5,071 bases of DNA. Source: Pseudomonadota bacterium. GTDB taxonomy: Bacteria; Pseudomonadota; Alphaproteobacteria; Azospirillales; Azospirillaceae. The DNA is taken from NCBI GenBank assembly GCA_023413605.1, contig JAEZPL010000791.1, positions 1 through 5,071 on the forward strand. Reading direction: 5' to 3'. The notes below the pieces were generated by a model. The model did not search any database. It saw only the letters and a list, made by a program, of their open reading frames with translations, and was not told the origin of the DNA. This document shows positions 1-5,071 of this stretch, piece by piece. Position 1 is the first letter of the stretch; every line of letters begins with the position of its first letter. A program made the translations under genes and the position numbers.

Positions 1-519
1 GCCTTCGACCGCGACCGCGCGCGGCTGGCGGAGCTGACCGCGCAGCTTGCCGTGTCGAACCTGCCGGCCCGTCCGGACCAGCTCCGCGCCGCGGAGGACG
101 CGGTGACCCAGGCGGACGCCGCGCTGGCCCAGGCGGTGAAGCGTCTGGCCGAACTGGCGCCGGTGGCGCCGGCCGACGCGCTGGTGGAGGACACGCTGTT
201 CAACCCCGGCGAATGGGTGCCCGCGGGCTCCCCCGTCGTGTCGCTTCTGCCGCCCGGCGACGTGAAGCTGGTGGCCTTCGTGCCGGAGCCGCTGATGAAC
301 CGGGTCAGGCCGGGCGCCGACCTGCGCGTGCGCTGCGACGGCTGCCCGCCGGACCTGACCGCGCGGGTCACCTACGTCTCGCCGCGCGTGGAATACACGC
401 CGCCGGTCATCTACAGCATCGGCAGCCGCGAAAAGCTGGTCTTCCGGGTGGAGGCGAAACCGCAGGCGGGCGCGGCCCTCAATCCGGGGCTGCCGGTGGA
501 CCTGGAGGTGCCGCGATGA
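1..519 (+). CDS. HlyD-family periplasmic adaptor subunit of an ABC exporter (5' truncated)
   Basis: The frame is open from base 1 to the TGA at 517-519, giving 172 C-terminal residues. The start and the N-terminal membrane anchor lie before the window. Residues 1-52 are Ala/Leu/Gln/Arg-rich with heptad-like spacing and look like the end of the alpha-helical coiled-coil hairpin. Residues 53-84 form the returning half of the lipoyl (barrel-sandwich) domain, with the characteristic VEDTLF-NPGEWVPAG-PVVSLLP pattern. A beta-barrel follows (about 87-124), then a membrane-proximal region containing EYTPPVIYS (131-139) and LNPGLPVDLEV (160-170), typical of YbhG/EmrA-like adaptors. Family members bridge an inner-membrane transporter to an outer-membrane channel. 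The stop codon overlaps the ATPase start by 4 bases, placing it in the same operon. The GTG at 52 is internal to the frame and not a believable start. Family assignment is secure; the substrate is unknown. Confidence 0.93.
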   Translation, partial: AFDRDRARLAELTAQLAVSNLPARPDQLRAAEDAVTQADAALAQAVKRLAELAPVAPADALVEDTLFNPGEWVPAGSPVVSLLPPGDVKLVAFVPEPLMNRVRPGADLRVRCDGCPPDLTARVTYVSPRVEYTPPVIYSIGSREKLVFRVEAKPQAGAALNPGLPVDLEVPR

Positions 520-1487
520 CCGGCGTGCCGCCCCTATCCCGATCCTCCCCCGCCGCCGGGTCGGGGCGGGAACTGGCGATCGACGTGCACGGACTCGTGA
601 AGCGGTTCGGCGCGAAGACGGTGGTGGACGGCTTTTCGATCCAGGTCGGAACGGGGCGGATCTACGGCTTCCTCGGGCCGAACGGATCGGGCAAGACGAC
701 GACCATCCGCATGCTCTGCGGCCTGCTGACGCCCGACGCGGGGGAGGGCACCTGCCTCGGCCTCGACATCCGGACCGAGAGCGCCGCCATCAAGCGGCAG
801 GTCGGCTACATGACCCAGAAGTTCAGCTTCTGGGAAGACCTCAGCATCGCCGAGAACCTGGACTTCGTCGCCCGCATGTACGGGCTGCCCGACCGCAAAC
901 GGCGCGTGGCCGCGGCGCTCGACCGGCTGGGACTCGCCAACCGGCGGGCGCAGCTGGCGGGCGAGCTGTCCGGCGGCTGGAAGCAGCGGCTGGCGCTGGC
1001 CGCCTGCATCCTGCACGAGCCGAGGCTGCTGCTGCTCGACGAGCCCACGGCCGGCGTGGATCCCAAGGCCCGCCGGGAGTTCTGGGACGAAATCCACCGG
1101 CTGGCGGGCGAGGGCCTGACCGTGCTGGTCAGCACCCATTACATGGACGAGGCCGAGCGCTGCCACGCCATCGCCTACCTCGCCTACGGCAAGCTGATGA
1201 CGCAGGGCACGGTGGACGCGGTGATCGCGAATTCCGGCCTCGTGACCTACGAGGTGGGCGGGGCCGATCTCGGGCGCATCGCGGCCGACCTTCACGGCAA
1301 GCCGGGGGTGGAGATGGTGGCGGCCTTCGGCACCAGCCTGCACGTCAGCGGCACCGACGCTCACGCCCTGGACGAGGCGCTGCGTCCCTGGACCGGCGAG
1401 CCCGGCCTGCGCGTGGAGGCGACCGAGCCGACGCTGGAGGACGTGTTCATCCACCTGATGAACCGCAGCACGGACAACTTCGCATGA
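516..1487 (+). CDS. ABC transporter ATP-binding protein (ABC-2 exporter, YbhF/DrrA-like)
   Basis: This 323-residue protein is the cytoplasmic ATPase that powers the permease encoded next. All nucleotide-binding motifs are intact: Walker A GPNGSGKTT (54-62), Q-loop Gln101 in MTQKFSFWEDLS, signature LSGGW (151-155), Walker B LLLLDEP with Asp175/Glu176, D-loop AGVD (179-182), and H-loop His208 in STHYMDEAE. After the core, a C-terminal regulatory-type tail of about 95 residues ends in EPTLEDVFIHLM, a hallmark of drug/ABC-2 exporter ATPases such as DrrA and YbhF. E. coli YbhF has two fused ATPase domains; this protein has one, so a homodimer is expected. The start is the ATG at 516, which overlaps the adaptor stop and has GGAGG at 504-508, 7 bases upstream. 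The frame stays open upstream to about 213, but that stretch overlaps the adaptor gene and is not coding. It overlaps the permease start by 4 bases. Confidence 0.96.
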   Translation: MTGVPPLSRSSPAAGSGRELAIDVHGLVKRFGAKTVVDGFSIQVGTGRIYGFLGPNGSGKTTTIRMLCGLLTPDAGEGTCLGLDIRTESAAIKRQVGYMTQKFSFWEDLSIAENLDFVARMYGLPDRKRRVAAALDRLGLANRRAQLAGELSGGWKQRLALAACILHEPRLLLLDEPTAGVDPKARREFWDEIHRLAGEGLTVLVSTHYMDEAERCHAIAYLAYGKLMTQGTVDAVIANSGLVTYEVGGADLGRIAADLHGKPGVEMVAAFGTSLHVSGTDAHALDEALRPWTGEPGLRVEATEPTLEDVFIHLMNRSTDNFA

Positions 1488-2629
1488 CCCGGCTCAGCGC
1501 CCAGTTCAGCGTCGCGCGATTCATCGCGGTGATGGTCAAGGAATTCATCCAGATGCGCCGCGACCGGCTGACCTTCGCCATGATGGTGGGGGTGCCGATC
1601 CTTCAGCTGATCCTGTTCGGCTACGCCATCAACTCCGACCCCAAGCACCTGCCGACCGCGGTGCTCAGCGCCGACAACAGCGCCTTCTCGCGCACGCTGG
1701 TCGCGTCCATGGCGAATTCCGGCTATTTCGACGTGACCCGCGCCGCCGACGGCGAGGCCGACCTGAACCGCATGCTGGCGGAGGGGGAGGTGCAGTTCGC
1801 CGTCACCATCCCCGCGGGCTTTTCCCGCGACCTGCAACGCGGCGTCCGGCCGGTGCTGCTGGTGGAGGCCGACGCGACCGACCCCGCGGCGACCAGCAAC
1901 GCGCTGGCCGCGCTGACCACCATCGCGCGGCAGGCGCTGGACCCCGACCTGAAGGGGCCGCTGACGCATCTGCGCTCCACGCCCGACCCGGTCGAACTGC
2001 GCATCCACCGCCGCTACAACCCGGAGGGCATCACCCAGTACAACGTGGTCCCCGGCCTGATGGGGGTGGTGCTGACCATGACCATGGTGATGATGACGGC
2101 GCTGGCCGTCACCCGCGAGCGCGAGCGTGGGACCATGGAAAACCTGCTGGCCATGCCCGTGCGCCCGTTCGAGGTGATGCTGGGCAAGATCGTGCCCTTC
2201 ATCCTGGTCGGCTACGTCCAGGTGGTGATCATCGTGCTGGCGGCGCGGGCGCTGTTCGGCGTTCCGATCATGGGCAGCCTGACGCTGCTGTCGCTGGTGC
2301 TGATCCTGTTCATCGCGGCCAACCTGGCGGTCGGCTTCACCTTCTCCACGGTGGCGAAGAACCAGCTTCAGGCCATGCAGATGTCCTTCTTCTTCTTTCT
2401 GCCGTCGATGCTGCTGTCGGGCTTCATGTTCCCGTTCCGCGGCATGCCCGCCTGGGCGCAGGTGTTGGGGGAGGCGCTGCCGCTGACCCATTTCCTGCGC
2501 ATCGTCCGCGGCATCCTGCTGAAGGGCAACGGCCCGGCGGAGATCGTGGGCGAGGTGGTGCCCCTGCTGGCCTTCCTGGCCGCCGTCACGGTGCTTGCGC
2601 TGAAGCGCTACCGCCAGACGCTCGACTGA
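1484..2629 (+). CDS. ABC-2 type transporter permease (YbhS/YbhR-like)
   Basis: This 381-residue inner-membrane protein is the substrate-translocating half of the exporter. Its topology is the usual one for the family. After an N-terminal amphipathic stretch (FIAVMVKEFIQMRRDRLTF) comes TM1 (about 31-48), then a large periplasmic domain (about 50-185), TM2 (187-209), and the cytoplasmic coupling segment RERERGTMENLLAMPV (211-226), diagnostic of ABC-2 permeases. TM3 (237-257), TM4 (265-288), TM5 (297-318, Phe-rich, with the common FFFFLPSMLLSGFMFP motif) and TM6 (356-373) follow. Only one permease gene is present before the intergenic gap, whereas E. coli ybh has two (ybhS and ybhR), so the pore is probably a homodimer. 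The ATG is inside the ATGA overlap with the ATPase stop. No strong Shine-Dalgarno is visible, which fits translational coupling. Known relatives export drugs or other hydrophobic compounds; the substrate here is not deducible. Confidence 0.95.
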   Translation: MTRLSAQFSVARFIAVMVKEFIQMRRDRLTFAMMVGVPILQLILFGYAINSDPKHLPTAVLSADNSAFSRTLVASMANSGYFDVTRAADGEADLNRMLAEGEVQFAVTIPAGFSRDLQRGVRPVLLVEADATDPAATSNALAALTTIARQALDPDLKGPLTHLRSTPDPVELRIHRRYNPEGITQYNVVPGLMGVVLTMTMVMMTALAVTRERERGTMENLLAMPVRPFEVMLGKIVPFILVGYVQVVIIVLAARALFGVPIMGSLTLLSLVLILFIAANLAVGFTFSTVAKNQLQAMQMSFFFFLPSMLLSGFMFPFRGMPAWAQVLGEALPLTHFLRIVRGILLKGNGPAEIVGEVVPLLAFLAAVTVLALKRYRQTLD

Positions 2630-2666
2630 AGCCTGGCGGTAAGCCGACGCAACGCGGTAAGACAAA

Positions 2667-2698
2667 GGGGCTGTGACACCAGCGTGAGCCTCACTTTT
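2667..2698 (+). terminator. possible weak rho-independent terminator after the exporter operon
   Basis: GGGGCT (2667-2672) can pair with AGCCTC (2687-2692), six pairs including one G-T. An alternative smaller hairpin GTGA-GCC-TCAC (2684-2694) lies inside it. Both are followed by TTTT (2695-2698). The stems are short and the T run is only four bases, so this is a weak candidate. Its position, 38 bases after the permease stop and before the next gene's promoter-like region, is the main support. Confidence 0.3.
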
Positions 2699-2730
2699 CG
2701 TTAACAATCATTGGCTTTAATCTTTCGCAT
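2695..2730 (+). promoter_or_regulatory. AT-rich promoter-like region upstream of mepA
   Basis: This is a conspicuous AT-rich patch in an otherwise very GC-rich window, 20-55 bases ahead of the mepA start. TTTAAT at 2716-2721 matches a sigma70 -10 box at five of six positions. No convincing -35 box sits 15-18 bases upstream; the nearest hexamers (CTTTTC, TTTTCG) are poor. The promoter call therefore rests on composition, position and the -10 alone. It could also be an activator-dependent promoter. Confidence 0.3.
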
Positions 2731-2741
2731 CGGCTGCCCTT

Positions 2742-2747
2742 GGGGGA
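2742..2747 (+). promoter_or_regulatory. ribosome binding site deciding the mepA start
   Basis: GGGGGA lies 4 bases before the ATG at 2752 and only 1 base before the ATG at 2749. The spacing favours 2752. The in-frame TTG at 2740 precedes this site and has no Shine-Dalgarno of its own. Confidence 0.5.
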
Positions 2748-2751
2748 CATG

Positions 2752-3681
2752 ATGCGGCGCTTGGCGGTGGGAATGCTGGTGGCGGGCATGATCGTCGCCG
2801 CTCTGACGGGAAGCGCCGATGCCCGATCGCAAAAGAAGAAGCCAGCACCGCCCGCCCCGAACTCCATCGCCTGGAGCCAGGTGAGCGGACCGGCCCTCGG
2901 CCCCGCCCAGTCCATCGGCGGCTACGCCGCGGGCTGCGTCACCGGCGCGCGACCTCTGCCGGGGGAAGGCACCGGCTATCAGGTCATCCGGATGTCGCGC
3001 CAGCGCTACTACGGCCATCCGGAGTTGATCGACTTCATGAAGGATTTCGGCCGCAAGGTCGCCGCCGCCGGCCTGGGCAGCGCGTTGGTCGGCGACATGG
3101 GGCAGGCCCGCGGCGGGCCGATGAGCTTCGGCCACGCCAGCCACCAGATCGGGCTGGACGCCGACGTCTGGCTGCGGCTGGATCTGCCGCCCATGGGGCG
3201 CAACGCGCGGGAAAGCGTGACCGAAATCAACTTCGTCGACTACAACCGGATGCGCGTGACCACCGACTGGTCGGAGCGTCAGGCGCAGATGATCCGCATC
3301 GCCGCCGCCGACCCGCGTGTCGCGCGCATCTTCGTGAACCCGGCCATCAAGCTGGCGATGTGCCGGCATTCCTGGCCGAACCGCGACTTCCTGCGCAAGC
3401 TGCGGCCCTGGCACGGCCACGACGGGCACATGCACATCCGCCTGAATTGCCCGGCCGGCAGCCCCCAGTGCGAGGACCAGCGCGATATCCCGGAGGGTGA
3501 CGGCTGCGGCGGGGAGTTGGAATCCTGGCTCGGCTCGGTTTACCCGCTGGTCGAGCGGCACAACGGGAAGCCTCAACCGCGCTACGTCAACATGCCGCAG
3601 GCCTGCCGGGCGGTGCTGCGCGCCAACGGCACGCGCGTGGCCGCCATGGACGGCAATCCCGGGGAGAATACCGTCCGGTGA
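2752..3681 (+). CDS. mepA: penicillin-insensitive murein endopeptidase (peptidase family M74)
   Basis: This 309-residue secreted zinc peptidase is predicted to cut peptide cross-links of peptidoglycan in the periplasm. Residues 1-24 are a signal peptide (RR, hydrophobic core, probable cleavage after SADA). The catalytic domain carries GHASHQIGLDAD (127-138) and HGHDGHMHIRLNCP (221-234). Their spacing matches E. coli MepA ligands His113, Asp120 and His211, giving His131, Asp138 and His228 here. Active-site histidines 128, 223 and 226 are also present. Six cysteines (62, 204, 233, 240, 252, 285) match the spacing of that enzyme's three disulfides, as I recall it, consistent with export. PEGDGCGGELESWL (247-260) is another family signature. 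Length is somewhat above the roughly 274 residues of E. coli MepA, mostly from a basic/Pro-rich linker after the signal peptide and a short C-terminal tail. ATG 2749 and TTG 2740 are alternative starts. It appears to be a single-gene unit, unrelated to the exporter. Confidence 0.95.
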   Translation: MRRLAVGMLVAGMIVAALTGSADARSQKKKPAPPAPNSIAWSQVSGPALGPAQSIGGYAAGCVTGARPLPGEGTGYQVIRMSRQRYYGHPELIDFMKDFGRKVAAAGLGSALVGDMGQARGGPMSFGHASHQIGLDADVWLRLDLPPMGRNARESVTEINFVDYNRMRVTTDWSERQAQMIRIAAADPRVARIFVNPAIKLAMCRHSWPNRDFLRKLRPWHGHDGHMHIRLNCPAGSPQCEDQRDIPEGDGCGGELESWLGSVYPLVERHNGKPQPRYVNMPQACRAVLRANGTRVAAMDGNPGENTVR

Positions 3682-3702
3682 TGAGCCATGGGCGTTTTAC
3701 GC

Positions 3703-3730
3703 TTGCATGAATTCAGTGCCCGATTAACCT
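3703..3730 (+). promoter_or_regulatory. very weak candidate promoter for the methyltransferase gene
   Basis: TTGCAT (3703-3708) and TAACCT (3725-3730) are separated by 16 bases and each matches the sigma70 consensus at only three positions. The region is locally AT-richer than its surroundings and lies between the mepA stop and the structured leader. Nothing else in the 3682-3862 gap looks more like a promoter. Read-through from mepA is an equally good explanation. Confidence 0.2.
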
Positions 3731-3759
3731 GATGGCTGGACCGTTTCGATTGTGCTGCG

Positions 3760-3852
3760 AGACGCCATGCGTCTTGGCAACCAAAAGGAAATTTCCGCCG
3801 GTACGGACGCCATGGGCGGGTCGCCATGCGCCCTTGCCGGTCCGGCCACCGG
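3760..3852 (+). other. repeat-rich structured leader before the methyltransferase gene
   Basis: Several small structures crowd this stretch. There is a perfect hairpin AGACGC-CAT-GCGTCT (3760-3774). The heptamer CGCCATG occurs three times (3763-3769, 3808-3814, 3822-3828). A second hairpin CCGGT-N6-ACCGG (3837-3852) ends 10 bases before the preferred start codon. GCCATGGGCG at 3809-3818 also occurs at 3685-3694, just after the mepA stop. Read as codons in the downstream frame, third positions are only about two-thirds G/C, lower than in the neighbouring genes, which argues that this is mostly untranslated. It matches no riboswitch class that I recognise. It may be a regulatory 5' UTR, or the N-terminal coding region of a longer methyltransferase. 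Confidence 0.35.
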
Positions 3853-3862
3853 TGCAGGCGCG

Positions 3863-4837
3863 ATGGCGATGACCGAGAAGAACCACGACGAGCACGCGGG
3901 GGCCCCCCGCCTGAACCTCAAAACCCGTCTGCACGCCTGGTGGGAAGGCTATGACCTCTCCGGCCTGAAGGGTCCGAAGGCGGAGGAGGAGGCGGCGAAG
4001 TCCCAGGCTTCGGCCCCGGCTCCGCAGCCTGCCGCGCCCGCGCACGGACCGGGCGTCAACCGCTGGGGCAAGCCGCTGTGGACCGCCACGCGAATCGAGG
4101 TGGCGGAGAAGCTGTGGGGCGAGGGCTTCAACACGCCGGGCGGCCACGATCACATCCCGTATCTGGTGAAGCCGCTGGGCCTCAACCCGGCGATGAGCGT
4201 GCTGGACCTGTCCGCCGGCCTCGGCGGCACCAGCCGGACCATGGCCAGCAAGTACGGCTGCTGGGTCACCGGGCTGGAGGCGTCGGAACCGCTGGCGAAG
4301 GAGGCCATGGTGCGCTCCTTCAAGGTGGGGCTGGAGAAGAAGGCGGTGATCGAGACCTACGACCCGGAAAGCTTCAGCTATCCCAAGCGTGTGGACGCCA
4401 TCGTCTACAAGGAGGGCATGTTCTCGGTCCTGAACAAGGACCAGCTGTTCGACGGGATGGAAATGGCGCTGAAGCCGCGCGGCCATCTGCTGATGACCGA
4501 CTATGTGGTCGATCCCGCGTTGGCAGGCGCCAAGGCGGTCCAGGTCTGGTGCAACAAGGAACCGATGCAGCCGCACCTGTGGTCGAAGGAGCAGATGGCC
4601 GCCGCCTTCGCCCAGCGGAATTTGGACCTGCGAATCGCCGAGGACATCACCGACACCCACCGCGGCCTGATCCTGTCGGCCATCCAGGGGCTGGTCGAGC
4701 ATCTTGAGCGCCACCATCTGGATCGCGACACCAAGCTTGCCGTGATGGACGAGGTGGAGATGTGGGTCCGCCGCATCGCCGCCATGGAGGCGGGGATGAA
4801 GGTCTTTCGCTTTTATGCGCTGAAACCGGCGGAATGA
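3863..4837 (+). CDS. class I SAM-dependent methyltransferase of unknown substrate
   Basis: With this start the protein has 324 residues. It begins with a conserved-looking basic/aromatic segment (RLNLKTRLHAWWEGYDL, 16-32), then an Ala/Pro-rich linker (about 41-64). The catalytic fold follows: motif I VLDLSAGLGGTSR (113-125) binds S-adenosylmethionine, and Glu139 in VTGLEAS is the likely ribose-contacting acid at the end of strand 2. RVDAIVYKEGMFSVL (176-190) is the strand-4 region, and LKPRGHLLMTDYVV (203-216) the motif after it, as in Methyltransf_11/UbiE-like proteins. The C-terminal 100 residues are helical and may recognise substrate. No signal peptide or membrane segment is seen, so it should be cytoplasmic. 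The start is uncertain: ATG 3863 has AGG four bases upstream, ATG 3869 is close behind, and GTG 3752, ATG 3767 and ATG 3812 are in frame but poorly supported. Neighbours (mepA, rpmJ) do not reveal its role. Confidence 0.85.
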   Translation: MAMTEKNHDEHAGAPRLNLKTRLHAWWEGYDLSGLKGPKAEEEAAKSQASAPAPQPAAPAHGPGVNRWGKPLWTATRIEVAEKLWGEGFNTPGGHDHIPYLVKPLGLNPAMSVLDLSAGLGGTSRTMASKYGCWVTGLEASEPLAKEAMVRSFKVGLEKKAVIETYDPESFSYPKRVDAIVYKEGMFSVLNKDQLFDGMEMALKPRGHLLMTDYVVDPALAGAKAVQVWCNKEPMQPHLWSKEQMAAAFAQRNLDLRIAEDITDTHRGLILSAIQGLVEHLERHHLDRDTKLAVMDEVEMWVRRIAAMEAGMKVFRFYALKPAE

Positions 4838-4860
4838 CCGAAGAATCCGCCATCTTTCGG
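4828..4860 (+). terminator. overlapping weak hairpins at the end of the methyltransferase gene
   Basis: GGCGGA (4828-4833, inside the last codons) pairs perfectly with TCCGCC (4846-4851). CCGAA (4838-4842) pairs with TTCGG (4856-4860). The two stems overlap and cannot form together. Neither is followed by a proper T run, so efficient intrinsic termination is doubtful, but this is the only terminator-like structure between the stop codon and the rpmJ promoter. Confidence 0.3.
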
Positions 4861-4876
4861 TTACAACCTCAATCCG

Positions 4877-4905
4877 TTGACAGCCGGGATGCGCCGCACT
4901 ATGGT
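4877..4905 (+). promoter_or_regulatory. sigma70-type promoter of rpmJ
   Basis: A perfect -35 box TTGACA (4877-4882) is separated by the ideal 17 bases from TATGGT (4900-4905), which matches the -10 consensus at four of six positions. Transcription should start near 4912, leaving a leader of about 37 bases before the rpmJ ATG. This is the best promoter in the window and suits a highly expressed ribosomal protein gene. A short palindrome overlaps its -10 box. Confidence 0.8.
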
Positions 4906-4908
4906 GCG
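4895..4908. repeat. inverted repeat overlapping the rpmJ -10 box
   Basis: CGCAC (4895-4899) and GTGCG (4904-4908) form a perfect 5-base inverted repeat around TATG, so the dyad is centred on the -10 hexamer. This is a plausible place for a repressor operator, but it is short and could be chance in GC-rich DNA. It does not resemble the AT-rich Zur box known for L36 paralogue genes in E. coli. Confidence 0.4.
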
Positions 4909-4948
4909 CGCCTTCGATCGAGCCGCCGACCGACCAGGATGAAGAATT

Positions 4949-5071
4949 ATGAAGATCGTTAACTCGCTGAAGTCGATGAAGACGCGCCACAAGGCCTGCC
5001 GCGTGATCCGCCGCAAGGGCCGCGTCTACGTCATCAACAAGCAGAACCCGCGCTTCAAGGCCCGCCAGGGC
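4949..5071 (+). CDS. rpmJ: 50S ribosomal protein L36, zinc-independent (C-minus) form; stop codon outside window
   Basis: The 41 codons in the window encode a complete L36 of the longer type: it begins MKIVNSLKSMKTRHKACRV, continues with RRKGRVYVINKQNPRFKARQG, and ends in the standard FKARQG. The window stops exactly before the expected stop codon. L36 is a small basic protein of the large ribosomal subunit that contacts 23S rRNA. The zinc-binding form has three cysteines and a histidine; here only Cys17 remains, so no zinc ribbon can form. This matches the YkgO-type paralogue of E. coli, which in alphaproteobacteria is commonly the ordinary L36. The ATG at 4949 has AGGA nine bases upstream (4936-4939) and a good promoter ahead of it. 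It is a single gene here, outside any ribosomal operon. Confidence 0.96.
   Translation, partial: MKIVNSLKSMKTRHKACRVIRRKGRVYVINKQNPRFKARQG

Noticed and set aside
534..1454. Antisense open frame opposite the ABC ATPase
   Set aside because: Low-complexity composition and no start context. It lies wholly over a gene with all Walker and signature motifs.
1361..2707. Long antisense open frame (448 codons) opposite the permease
   Set aside because: Its translation is extremely His/Gln/Arg-rich with no domain, as expected for the mirror of a high-GC3 gene. The + strand permease has clear family motifs and membrane segments.
2701..2720. Two TTAA half-sites as a possible CtrA box before mepA
   Set aside because: The half-sites are 12 bases apart instead of the 7 expected for TTAA-N7-TTAA.
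3692..3702. GCG-TTTTA-CGC as a terminator after mepA
   Set aside because: The stem is only three bases long and no T run follows it.
3757..3800. GGCAACC followed by AAATTTCC, reminiscent of SAM-I riboswitch core segments
   Set aside because: The upstream conserved parts of that class (the GAGGGA-type segment, kink-turn and closing P1 stem) are not recognisable, so the short similarity is not enough. A covariance-model search would settle it.
4939..4962. Tiny frame MKNYEDR overlapping the rpmJ start as a possible regulatory leader peptide
   Set aside because: It has no ribosome binding site of its own. The AGGA overlapping its ATG serves the rpmJ start nine bases downstream. Chance is the simplest explanation.
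3713..4990. Antisense open frame (425 codons) opposite the methyltransferase
   Set aside because: Composition typical of GC-rich shadow frames. It crosses the rpmJ promoter and start as well as the methyltransferase.

Overview
The window is a high-GC stretch of bacterial chromosome with short intergenic gaps and every supported gene on the + strand. Codon use is strongly GC-rich at third positions. A 41-residue 'C-minus' ribosomal protein L36, an MepA endopeptidase and an HlyD/ABC-2 export operon together suggest an alphaproteobacterium, most likely an Azospirillum-like member of the Rhodospirillales. That placement is an inference from gene style, not a database result.

Bases 1-2629 hold the end of an export operon. 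It contains the C-terminal part of an HlyD-type periplasmic adaptor (its start lies before the window), a single-domain ABC ATPase, and an ABC-2 type membrane permease of the YbhS/YbhR kind. Both internal junctions are 4-base ATGA stop/start overlaps, so the three proteins are almost certainly translationally coupled. They should form one machine: ATPase dimer, permease dimer, and an adaptor reaching across the periplasm to an outer-membrane channel that is not in this window. The substrate cannot be read from the sequence.

Bases 2630-2751 are an intergenic gap with a weak possible terminator and an AT-rich promoter-like patch. Bases 2752-3681 encode a secreted, penicillin-insensitive murein endopeptidase (MepA, peptidase family M74). 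It has a signal peptide, all the expected zinc and catalytic histidine/aspartate residues, and six cysteines placed like the three disulfides of the E. coli enzyme.

Bases 3682-3862 are an unusual leader with several short inverted and direct repeats and an ambiguous translation start. The gene that follows (to 4837) encodes a class I SAM-dependent methyltransferase of unknown substrate. Bases 4838-4948 carry a pair of overlapping weak hairpins and then a very good sigma70-type promoter (TTGACA, 17 bases, TATGGT). That promoter drives rpmJ (L36), whose 41 codons end exactly at the window edge, with the stop codon just outside.

I see no mobile element, CRISPR array, tRNA, rRNA or obviously novel multi-gene system. 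The most open points are the methyltransferase with its structured leader, and the palindrome sitting on the rpmJ -10 box.
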